Source: Sphacelaria rigidula
Taxonomy: Eukaryota > Phaeophyceae > Sphacelariales
Direction: 5' to 3'
Length of the DNA: 21,710 nucleotides
Assembly: GCA_964200075.2 (NCBI GenBank)
Contig: CAXNAA020000393.1
Coordinates: 1 to 21,710 of the forward strand
A model generated the notes under the pieces. The model was given only the letters and a program-made list of their open reading frames with translations, did not search any database and had not been told where the DNA came from. This document shows, piece after piece, positions 13,248 through 19,400 of the stretch. A program made the position numbers and the translations under genes. Numbering within the stretch: the stretch's first letter is position 1; every line of letters starts with the position of its first letter.

Positions 13248-13286
<39 letters not shown>

Positions 13287-14337
13287 CCCCGCCACACACA
13301 ACCCCACCCCCCCCACAGGCGACGGGACCGCAGAGAAGAACGACACAACCAACACACNNNNNNNNNNTTTGCCCCCGGTTTGGGGGGAGGGGGGGTCAAA
13401 GGCCATAGTACCCCGGCGGCAAAAATAATGGGGCCCCCCCCCCCCCCCCCCCCGCTTCCTCGGCAGCTCGCGACCCCAAACAAGACCAGGTGGAGCATAG
13501 CGTGACAGGGGCAGCAGAAAATGCACCTCGCGAACGGAACGGTACCTACAAATTGGCGCACGGACTACCGTCGATCACCCCCCCCCCCCAATCCCGCCCG
13601 CTCGAAAGGAGGAGGAAGTACATGGACAGAACTGCATGTGTGGTAAGGGAATACAGAGAAGGTCATAAGGAGGACCGGGACGTGCTAGAAGGGGAAATGC
13701 GGGACGTGAACGAAGGTGGGGTGAAATTGTTTGATGCATTAGACAGTGGGGAGAAAACGATGGCTATACGAGGAGATAAATGGTAGCCACAGACGGCGAA
13801 ACAGGACGGGGATAAGATATGTAAAAGTTTTGGTGCAATGTATGGAAGAAACGTAATGAGCGCCGGAATGTTGAAGGTGTCTCTAGGAAGTAGGAACGGT
13901 GCTCCTTCTCGAAAGGGATGCGTGGTCAACGGTTGAACGACAAAGGGGAGCAAAAAATGAGTACCCCCCCAATGCCGCCCGTCCTCGTGCATATCGTGCC
14001 GCGAAAGAAGATGCTTTAAAAGCGGGTGCGAGTATATTTCAGTTCTGCTTTCAGTTCTGATTCTGGTTCTGACTTGATCCTGGTTTGGTTCTGGAGATGT
14101 CTGCGGAGGACAGACAACAGTGCCGAAGTGATGGGATGAACATAATCGTCGGGTGACTTTTCCTCCCTCCACTCACACTCCTTGGGTGCCCATTTCCATG
14201 GCCACGCACTCCCCGCAGCTATAGGTCTCCCCGTCCACCACTATTTGATTGTAGTACACTTGCTTCGTGTCCGGGTCAGTCCAAATCTTCACAAGAGGCG
14301 TTGGTCCCTTGACCCTCTGTTTCCCCCCGCGAGCCAT
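847..14337 (-). CDS. ORC1: ORC1, origin recognition complex subunit 1, 5' part (11 exons)
   Basis: ORC1 is the AAA+ subunit of the complex that binds replication origins in the nucleus and, with CDC6, loads the MCM helicase. Eleven exons join in phase to exactly 443 codons (1329 nt), with no internal stop. Domain order as read: BAH domain about 18-150; linker 151-216; Asp-rich tract 224-254; basic, NLS-like RRSHKRRR 273-280; conserved pre-AAA segment with LPCRGKERD; Walker A GMPGTGKT 352-359; VELNGMRL motif; Walker B VVLIVDELD 433-441. BAH plus acidic linker plus AAA+ is the usual ORC1 architecture, and the text around Walker A and B is ORC1-like rather than CDC6-like. The start was chosen at 14337 because the ATG opens the BAH exon directly. 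No PHD finger, as found in plant ORC1, was seen. The gene is cut by the window edge: sensor 1, sensor 2 and the winged helix are missing. A less likely alternative is that the BAH half and the ATPase half are two genes. Confidence 0.92.
988..2891 (-). other. ORC1 intron 10
   Basis: About 1.9 kb between exons 10 and 11. It contains a perfect CAA run. No other gene or recognisable repeat was found in the rest. Confidence 0.75.
1115..1160. repeat. (CAA)15 microsatellite
   Basis: Fifteen CAA units, 127 bases upstream of exon 11 within intron 10 in transcript direction. The long poly-Gln and poly-Leu frames across it are artefacts of the repeat. Confidence 0.97.
2892..2987 (-). CDS. ORC1: ORC1 exon 10: helix and NGMRL strand
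   Basis: Acceptor GATGTTCAG|GTC, donor CATCAG|GTGAAA, both phase 0. The 32 codons read VVRLLREQQNRKQLPDFKLV then ELNGMRLVNPHQ. 'F..+E+NGM+L..PHQ' is a signature of ORC1 between Walker A and Walker B. Confidence 0.96.
2988..4071 (-). other. ORC1 intron 9 with a tRNA-like insertion
   Basis: About 1.1 kb. The half nearest exon 9 carries the tRNA-like SINE listed separately. The rest shows a short poly-C (about 3394-3403) and nothing else recognised. Confidence 0.75.
3713..3908 (+). mobile_element. tRNA-derived SINE-like element
   Basis: A pol III box A-like stretch, TGGCTCAGTTAGT (3720-3732), is followed 44 bases later by a box B-like GGTTCAAATCT (3764-3774), the spacing of a tRNA promoter. 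The acceptor and T stems do not pair, so it is not a working tRNA gene. About 110 bases of unrelated body follow, ending in an A-rich tail near 3896-3908. GCACCG occurs at the left end and again just after the tail, a possible short target duplication. It lies antisense to ORC1 in intron 9. Confidence 0.6.
4072..4139 (-). CDS. ORC1: ORC1 exon 9: Walker A
   Basis: A 68-nt exon with acceptor TGCCACAG|GC and donor ATGGAG|GTATAA. It codes GLGDALFVAGMPGTGKTAIA plus ME. GMPGTGKT is the nucleotide-binding P-loop (residues 352-359), with the catalytic Lys 358 and Thr 359 present, so ATP binding should be intact. Confidence 0.95.
4140..4877 (-). other. ORC1 intron 8
   Basis: 738 bases. It holds a (GTTGAG)5 hexanucleotide run at 4574-4606, ending in GTT units. 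No gene was seen. Confidence 0.75.
4574..4606. repeat. (GTTGAG)n hexanucleotide repeat
   Basis: Five GTTGAG units followed by a few GTT units. Intronic. Confidence 0.9.
4878..5068 (-). CDS. ORC1: ORC1 exon 8: basic linker into the AAA+ N-terminal region
   Basis: Acceptor CGTTTTCAG|G, donor GCAG|GTTAGG. It reads RRTSSGGDPGGSGGRS, then a Lys/Glu-rich HKKQEKEKDK, then FSVALERLHVKAVPKSLPCR and GKERDQLLGFLTSNVKA. 'A...LH....P..LPCR..E...+..F+' is the conserved entry to the ORC1 ATPase, where the helix before the P-loop contacts DNA and nucleotide. The phase (one base, then G|GC) fits exon 9. Confidence 0.93.
5607..5993 (-). pseudogene. OTU-like cysteine protease domain fragment (C-terminal half)
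   Basis: An open frame of 128 codons ending in a stop. From about residue 67 it reads SVQHHLQLMSHPYAYATRVE, IIAAQQLYNLHIRF, and near the end CDVLYSHDHYCTLR. This resembles the second half of OTU deubiquitinases: a 'M....YAT..EI.AA..LY...I' core and the 'LLY...HY..L' strand with the catalytic His. The N-terminal half with the DG.C active-site Cys was not found upstream, so the piece looks incomplete. OTU domains are known in several eukaryotic mobile elements, for example some Helitrons, so it may be a transposon relic lodged in the ORC1 intron. Alternatively it is the last exon of a nested gene whose earlier exons I failed to see. Confidence 0.42.
6005..6390. repeat. Diverged tandem repeat, about 136-bp unit, three copies
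   Basis: Copy 1 starts at 6005 (TTGGAATGCGTG) and copy 2 at 6141 with the same 12 bases. Both contain a TTCGCTTTTTC..CTGCACAT block, at about 6076-6094 and 6211-6231, giving a 136-bp period. A third copy shares TTTCGCTGCACATGAAAGTTTGCATTTCTGTGGACA with copy 1, but at a 113-bp step (block near 6332-6366). None codes for a recognised protein. Confidence 0.75.
7087..7273 (-). CDS. ORC1: ORC1 exon 7: poly-aspartate tract
   Basis: Acceptor GACTGCACAG|GG, donor CACAAGAG|GTGCGGG. It codes LEHDSSS, then a run of 10 Asp, GGDDGDE, 7 Asp, GDDDGND, and a Gly/Thr/Arg-rich end running into RRSHK. The tract is encoded by an impure GAC/GAT trinucleotide repeat (on the plus strand, GTC/ATC about 7160-7250). 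Acidic disordered linkers between BAH and AAA+ are usual in ORC1. The repeat makes length variation between individuals likely. Confidence 0.72.
7274..7466 (-). other. ORC1 intron 6
   Basis: A short intron of 193 bases between the linker exon and the poly-Asp exon. Donor C|GTAAGAT, acceptor CTGCACAG. No inserted repeat is visible. Confidence 0.6.
7467..7594 (-). CDS. ORC1: ORC1 exon 6 (candidate): linker
   Basis: Acceptor ATCATACAG|C and donor GCTTC|GTAAGAT. The 42 full codons include ARVDCLLAKLYGYEWPILLP and VPRHVADML. The reading stays open and shows no low-complexity bias. It is phase-compatible on both sides (AG|C and C|GG). I do not recognise a domain; only two cysteines are present, so it is not a PHD finger. 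Confidence 0.6.
7595..9312 (-). other. ORC1 introns 5 and 4
   Basis: Intron 5 is 7595-8067 and intron 4 is 8137-9312, separated by exon 5. No further exon could be confirmed. One stretch (minus strand, about 9215 down to 9146) has a good acceptor (TTGGTTTTCAG) and donor (GAA|GTAGGT) around an open 23-codon frame, but its phase does not fit. A CG/TG-rich run lies near 8540-8560. Confidence 0.55.
8068..8136 (-). CDS. ORC1: ORC1 exon 5 (candidate): post-BAH linker
   Basis: A strong donor ACAAG|GTAAGAAA and acceptor ATGCCAG|C enclose WGAGNRPSPQEREAFERQIW plus WT. The phases fit exons 4 and 6. The acceptor was picked by phase. An alternative AG 11 bases upstream (GGGCAG|TTTTATG) has a better context but would need another exon to restore the frame. 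The domain is not recognised. Confidence 0.6.
9313..9425 (-). CDS. ORC1: ORC1 exon 4: C-terminal part of BAH
   Basis: Acceptor AAAACCCAG|GAA in phase 0, following exon 3. It codes EAILHRVVVLDRADYEERIR and then RGTLDENRDFFCTTYLD. 'I...V.VL....YE' followed by 'FFC..Y' is the usual end of a BAH domain. The donor chosen is GACAG|GTTTTA. A GC-type donor 12 nt further on (CACAG|GCAAGA) would keep the same phase and add four residues, so the exact end is uncertain. Confidence 0.85.
9475..9600 (-). repeat. C-tailed module of about 105 bp, copy at the left arm end
   Basis: Read on the minus strand, it ends GAGGTCAATGG..TATGGCATGCATGATCATGAGAACACC followed by C. The same module occurs (whole or in part) at about 10003-10125, 12645-12755 and 13160-13285. 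A worn copy is at 13396-13453 (GTCAAAGGCCATAG..AATGGGG then 20 C). Each copy terminates in a C tract, suggesting a dispersed family with a poly-C tail. Confidence 0.7.
9594..9620. repeat. 7-bp tandem repeat (AAGCGCG), nearly 4 units
   Basis: AAGCGCG repeated inside the left arm. The matching place in the right arm (about 13131-13141) has a single unit, so the array expanded after the two arms separated. Confidence 0.85.
10441..10634. repeat. Long hairpin, MITE-like palindrome
   Basis: The arms 10441-10523 and 10548-10634 are reverse complements around a 24-base loop. The inner 27 bases of each arm (GTACTGCATGGAGTATAGGC.. / ..GCCTATACTTCATGCAGTAC) differ at one position. Pairing continues outward with more mismatches through TGGTCAAAAG/CTTTTGACCA and TTTTCACATC/GGTGTGAAAA. 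No transposase is present. It lies in ORC1 intron 3. The outer edge AAAGTTTTGGTGCAAT recurs at 13826-13841. Confidence 0.88.
10863..10872. other. Assembly gap (10 N)
   Basis: Ten N between two G-rich runs. The true length is unknown; it lies in intron 3 and does not break an exon. Confidence 0.99.
10947..10973. repeat. Poly-G run, 27 bases
   Basis: A homopolymer close to the first gap. The exact length is unreliable in any assembly. Confidence 0.95.
11632..11695 (-). CDS. ORC1: ORC1 exon 3: BAH 'ELFETND' strand
   Basis: A 64-nt exon with acceptor CACCTAG|A and donor GATGCG|GTGAGTG. It codes WPHTMEDAELFETNDISDND and a final Ala. 'ELFETND' is the conserved BAH motif that follows the RW.Y strand ('E+F.S.H.D' in other families). 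It is too short to find by ORF length and was placed by motif, splice sites and phase. Confidence 0.88.
11696..12300 (-). other. ORC1 intron 2
   Basis: 605 bases between exons 2 and 3. No repeat or gene recognised. Confidence 0.75.
12301..12411 (-). CDS. ORC1: ORC1 exon 2: central BAH domain
   Basis: Acceptor GGAGTTGCAG|G, donor TC|GTGAGA. The 36 full codons read CISEILYIFKDVHGTAWLQN followed by RWLYSKEEVQDALPKK. This is the classic BAH core: 'I..I..IF.D..G..W...RW.Y..EE'. Phases join exon 1 (GT|G, Val) and exon 3 (TC|A, Ser). The exon lies between the two inverted intronic repeats. Confidence 0.88.
12640..13285 (+). repeat. Right arm of the large inverted repeat (copy 2)
   Basis: The inverted counterpart of 9475-10125, lying in ORC1 intron 1. 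It begins with a module GCCTGGTCCAGCGAAACC..ATCATGAGTATATTCCCC, continues through the shared body, and ends with a second module GGCATGCAAGATCATGAGTG running into 35 C (13251-13285). Confidence 0.88.
13251..13285. repeat. Poly-C run, 35 bases
   Basis: The terminal C tract of the right inverted-repeat arm. It creates proline and glycine shadow frames on both strands. Confidence 0.97.
13358..13367. other. Assembly gap (10 N)
   Basis: Ten N between C-rich and G-rich sequence within ORC1 intron 1. Confidence 0.99.
14177..14337 (-). CDS. ORC1: ORC1 exon 1: start and N-terminal BAH strands
   Basis: Codes 53 residues plus two bases, starting MARGGKQRVKGP. It continues with a KIWTDPDTKQVYYNQIVVDG segment and then GETYSCGECV, the opening strands of a BAH domain (an aromatic pair followed by a 'GE.Y..GECV'-like turn). 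The donor is GGAGT|GTGAGT, a strong site. The intron leaves phase 2, which matches the single-base start of exon 2. The upstream sequence has no in-frame exon that would extend the protein. Confidence 0.85.
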
Positions 14338-15770
14338 GACGCTTCTCGTGCGTGTATCTCTCCTTTCTCTCGCCGCCCCAGGAATAGATGTTGTCAGTGC
14401 TGTTGCTGGCGTCGATTGTGGCCTATCAACAGGTGTTTTCCTGTCGAGTTGTCACAGTAGAAAGCAAGAGGCAAAGCCTCAAGTATAATTATGCAAAGTA
14501 TCGTCTGAAATCGGTGCGTGATGTGCGGAGTGATGCCAGAGTTGCTTTGTTCCAGGGAAACAACGATCAGTAACAGGGTAAATGCAGCAGGGATCTATAC
14601 TACCTCAACTGTAAAGCTGATACTCATTGTACTACATCTGCCCCTCGTACGTCAATGATGACGCGCACAGCTATCAGGCGCATATACTACACGGCTCTTT
14701 TCCTGCGGTTGCCAATGTAACCACGGGATGACAACATGAGACTGTTGGGGATAAGCTAAGGGAGGGGAATTTTTGTGAAGACGTTTTGACCAGGGGCGAA
14801 GGAGAGCATCCACATGATGGGAGAATCCTGAGCATGACGATCAAATAAATGACACAGTTCGAGGCGACAAAAGAGTCATGGTCCAACTCGCCACGTCAGG
14901 AGCGAATCAGATGAAAGTAACATACCCACGGAAGTTCGTGTTCAACTGTTGGGCAGGTTGACGATGAGATTAGTTACATGATCCGGATGTGTGCGCAACA
15001 AAAGTCAACCTTCAACACAGTTTGTATCTACACAGTAGAGCTCGCGCGATCAAACCGAAATGCTGTACAGGCTTAGCTGAGGCTACTTGAAACAACCTCT
15101 TCACTACCGCGTACCACAATCCATGGTAGTCCACCGAACAGGCTATACTGTGAGTGACTTTGTGGACTACAATTTTCATGCATATATACCAAAGCTCCTA
15201 CAGCAATTGTCCAGATTATTTTCGCAGTGACTGTATTTCTTGGCGTGTCTGCGTCGGATCACCATTTGGGATAGAGCTAGGTTTGCCCCTTCCAAGATTG
15301 CGCCTGTGACGCGGTCTGCGCTGTTCGCCGAGGGGTGCCGCAGGAGCATGCTGAGCGATGGACGTCAATATAGACTAAGCGACGAGACACACCAGTACAG
15401 TGAAGTGCCGTATGTTATGTAGGTGTCGAACTGAATCAAGGGAGGCAAAGCTAAATGGTGTTCGCGTGTTGTTATCGCAAGTCGAGACCGTCGACCCACT
15501 TGCCTACACGGATAAACAGGGAATCGTTCACAGAAACGCGCGGCTGTTACAGCCTCCAATCTGCCACACCATATGCTGTACAGTACTGCAATGTATCGTA
15601 CTCGTAGTCGCCCTTTGCTGCTTCCCGCGGTGCAAGATGTGACCAGCTGCCGTGTTGCACGATTTGGCATTTGAGCGAGCATGATATATACCTTCCGGCA
15701 TCGGACTACCTCAGGTGGCGAGGTGTATAGTAACACCTCCCGAGCGATGGCGACATTTTTTCAAGCGTTA
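14338..15770 (-). other. Upstream region of ORC1 (5' UTR/promoter, unresolved)
   Basis: Intergenic between the ORC1 start and the nearest candidate exon of the next gene. No clear TATA box or initiator was recognised close to the ATG. No gene or repeat was found with confidence on either strand. Confidence 0.5.
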
Positions 15771-15860
15771 TTATCTCGAAAGCTGCACAGAGGCCACGAC
15801 GTTTGCGCCAAACCGGCGAAAGCCATGCATGCGCTGTTCCTGAAGAATGAGGTTATTCAT
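15771..15860 (-). CDS. Possible terminal exon of the unknown gene
   Basis: After a good acceptor (CCCTTCCTTCAG) an open frame reads MNNLILQEQRMHGFRRFGAN, VVASVQLSR and a stop. Its phase 0 start does not fit the phase 1 end of candidate exon e. A second AG 21 bases on, in another frame, would fit but gives no nearby stop. Weak. Confidence 0.2.
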   Translation of the reverse strand: MNNLILQEQRMHGFRRFGANVVASVQLSR

Positions 15861-16241
15861 CTGAAGGAAGGGGCATGCAGATTTCATACTAAAGTTTTGA
15901 ATACCCACTTTACAGCAGTGGAGGTGATTTTGCAATGCTGCAAGATACGCACAAACTGTACCGTACATAGATTCGCCTTTAACTACCTACAAGCATTGCT
16001 GTAGACGTCCATGTGCCCGTAGGCAGTTCATTTCTTCCCTTCTTCGCGGGGGTTCGGAGTACGAGCTGGGCCAGTTGTAGAACGTAAAACCTCTTGGCAC
16101 ACAACAACTTATTCAGTTTCCCGGATCGGCCCGATGTAAGCATATAGCTATTATGTGCGGACCAACCCGCTTTTACACGGCTCCGCCGGTATTCAATTGG
16201 CCCCAGTTTTGGCGATGGCGTTATTGTACCGCAGTAATTAC

Positions 16242-16417
16242 CGGGTGCGTCTCGTTTCTTGGCGTGACAGCGTATTCCGAGCCTTGCTTTCATACAGAAC
16301 GCGGCGGGATTAGGTATAACAACTTTGACACACACAGTCAAGAGTGCACTGGGAATGCTGCGAAATGGTATCAAGCTCGTCAGCAGCTCTATCGTGGGAG
16401 AGGATTCTCCCAGTCGA
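16242..16417 (-). CDS. Unknown gene, candidate exon e
   Basis: Acceptor TTGTATTTGCAG|T, with donor CACCCG|GTAATT the most likely end. It begins RLGESSPTIELLTSLIPFRS then IPSALLTVCVK. The second half is less protein-like, so the 3' end is uncertain. Confidence 0.4.
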
Positions 16418-19400
16418 CTGCAAATACAACGAGCACAGGCACAACTATCCAACTGGCACTGGATTACAGCGCTTTTCCTCCACCCAATCTCCGATGGTGA
16501 TCGTTTTTCTTCACTGTCGGGAAAATTGCTGCAAGTTGGCATCCAGAGAAGCGGGAAAGTGTTCCAGATAAGCCTTGGAGAAAAGCACGACCCACACTGA
16601 GGCGAGAAAGACCAGTTTCGTGCATTTGGGAGTCACAAGCTCGTGCGAAAGAAGCGAAATCAGCATCTTCACCTGAAACAAGCATGTTTAGTGTAAAAAT
16701 AAACTCAATGACGAAATCCAGATTGTACAAAAAAACGAGTAATGTCGGGATCCCAACTCGTCACCTTCGTAACTGGCGTCTCTTGTATCAGTTAACCACC
16801 GGGGCGCAGCGGTGTCACACAAGAAGTTTCACGCGCAACCCAACTTGACGAGTTTTGAGCGGAACTTGTAGGAAGATATTTTGCGTGCAGGTTCAAAACT
16901 CGTGGTTGGAGCTATCCCCGATTTTCGTTTCTTTCATGCAGTTATGATATTACCACACTCTGGACAATGGACACAATACTGGTCCATTCCTTCAGCAATC
17001 GACACGGGGCAGAACCTATCGATATATATATATAAATATGATATATATATTATCGAACACGATAGATGGTGAAACACATCTATCGATTTTGTATTGCAAG
17101 GGACGGTCGATGTTGCAATAGTCGAACGATAGCCTATAGCAATTACAATCGATAAATATCACTCGCCATCGATGGTAATCGTGTACCGCAGTAGATCCTG
17201 GGAGGTATATATCGATAGCCATTGCCGTGCTCAATAGGTTTGGTGAGCCATCCATCGATAGTCATTGCCGTCATCATACATTTGGTGAGCCATCGATCGG
17301 TAGGCACTGCCGCCAACAATGTACTTTTGGGTATCTATCAATATGGTCATTGCTGTCAACAATCGATTGTTCTCGGGAGCATCTATCAATGGCCAGTGAC
17401 GCCAAGGATAAGTTTCGAAGAACATATTGCTCACTGCAGTGGTTTTATGATATCGACGGCAATACCCCTCACACATGAACAGACAACTTCCTGAAGCCAT
17501 AGCTGACCATAGCTTGAGTGGAAAAAGGCAGAAACATACATGGAAGAATATCATACATAGCGCTAGTGATCGACGCCATTCAGCTACTTATGTGGCGAGC
17601 AATAGATATTGGTGGCCACGATTCAGATTGCGTTTTGATCAGCGATATTCATTGGTGGCCGCGATTGAGATTATACTGTGACCCTCATTAGACATTGATG
17701 GGCACAATTTAGATCCTTTTGTGACCACTAGTATGTATTGGTGGCCGCGTGGAAGATCCTATGGCAATAAATAAAATGTATCAATACAGACAACTTGGCC
17801 ATTCCATTGTCACGGCAATGATACATTCTGTCCCTTGTCCCAAATCTTTTGTCGCGTACAATAGCTATCGATAAACATCGATGCCAGTCGATTATGACTG
17901 ATAATGAACATTGACAGTCATATTTTCGGGGCTATTGCAACACCAATGTTCTATTACAGTCTATTGTCCAGGGTATATGCACATCTCACCCATACACAAA
18001 AGTACTGTAAGTGCTTATGTTCATCAGAGGGACAACCATAAGTACAGACACCACACCAACAACAAAACTTGTGAAAGTTTGTCCACACACACTGCAGATT
18101 TCAACAAAATACAAGCGTTCCAAAATTGTAGAAATGTGACGTCATATTTCACAAGTGGTATCATCATGTACCTACTGCATGTCCACCGCCGGCTTCTCTA
18201 CCGTACCTTAACGGAGTATAATATGTTCCATACGTAGTATGTTGCGATATAGATGTGGCAATAGACGACAGAGAACGTCTATCGGTAGGCACTGTATACC
18301 ACAGTAGATTTTGGCATATGTATCTATCGATTTTTATTGCCGCCGTGCATAGATTTTATACGCAATCTATCAATAGCAATTGCAGTCATCAATAAATTTG
18401 GTATACAACGTGTCAGTAGTCATCGTCGTCATCCAGAGATTTGGCACGCGGTCTATCGATAACTATTGCCACCATCAATAGGTTTGGAAAGCTATCGATC
18501 GATACATTTGGTCGGGCCGCAATAGATTTCGGTGTAGGGCCACAACAGACTGCTGTCCGGACAAAAATGTGGGAAACTGGTCCATCGATAGACATTGCCG
18601 ACGACAATAGGAAGGGAAACCTGCCGATCGATGGCCATTACGGACGACAATATTGCCATCTACTGCAGAAGATTGCTATTGCAATAGATGCCGTCTATTG
18701 TCCAGGGTGTGGATATTACCCAGTTCCAGCTGAAATTTCAATCGCCCTAACCTTCTGATTTCTTTTTTCTTGTCAGCTCGAGAAATGTTTGGCGCGTTGA
18801 TAATAAAACTGCCGTGTCATGTTTCAGCGCCTAATTGCTCAAACTAGGCCCCGCATCATCTAAGAACTGGAAAAAAAAAAACTGTTGGCTGACCCAACTC
18901 GTGGTTGTTTTGATGGGGAATACACTAAAACGCCTGCAGAGATGAGGCCGCTGCCAACCACATGCCTCGCGTCAGAGATACTCGTTCATATGCCACGGCC
19001 AGCGGCATTACCATCTCAGGACAGTAAAACCTACACAATACTGTACAGTAGTTGTGATCGCCTCATCAGAAGCACAAGCATCTGGCCAACACACACACAC
19101 GTTATGGAGCAACGCAGGGCAGGGGGGTCCAGGTGCAGGTCTGCGGATTTTTTTCACCTCATCCGATAGCCAACGTAACAGGACGAGCACAAGTGGACAC
19201 ACACACAAGCAACACACATATAACCACAGCAGTGAGCTTGTCCCCGTCACAAACTCCTGCTGCGCAAACGGGATGTCGTGGCATCAAGAGTTGGGGGAGG
19301 GGGGGCGACCTCGGTCGGTATTTTCGTGTTTAATTGAACGCGTGCGCAAGGAAATGCTTTACCGTCCCCACCCTGCATTCACGATGGTCAAATAGGAGAT

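Larger units (their letters stand above)
12412..14176 (-). other. ORC1 intron 1, with right repeat arm and assembly gap
   Basis: About 1.8 kb. It holds the right inverted-repeat arm, C runs at 13251-13285, 13434-13453 and about 13577-13589, a 10-N gap, and near 13826-13841 a copy of the string found at the hairpin edge. No coding segment recognised. Confidence 0.8.

Noticed and set aside
9475-13285. A single DNA transposon with 0.65-kb terminal inverted repeats
   Set aside because: ORC1 exons 2 and 3 lie between the arms and no transposase was seen, so two separate insertions in opposite orientation fit better.
13124-13561. Glycine/proline-rich frames on both strands
   Set aside because: Translations of poly-C/poly-G runs and of N positions.
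16153-16600. Plus-strand frames of 75-115 codons
   Set aside because: Antisense of minus-strand candidate exons that have a branch point, pyrimidine tract and matching phases. No plus-strand splice sites of similar quality were seen. Not fully excluded.
18750-18850. Terminal exon of a plus-strand gene after a strong pyrimidine-AG
   Set aside because: The downstream frame is only about 22 codons and no upstream plus-strand exons were found. A nearby AATAAA alone is not enough.
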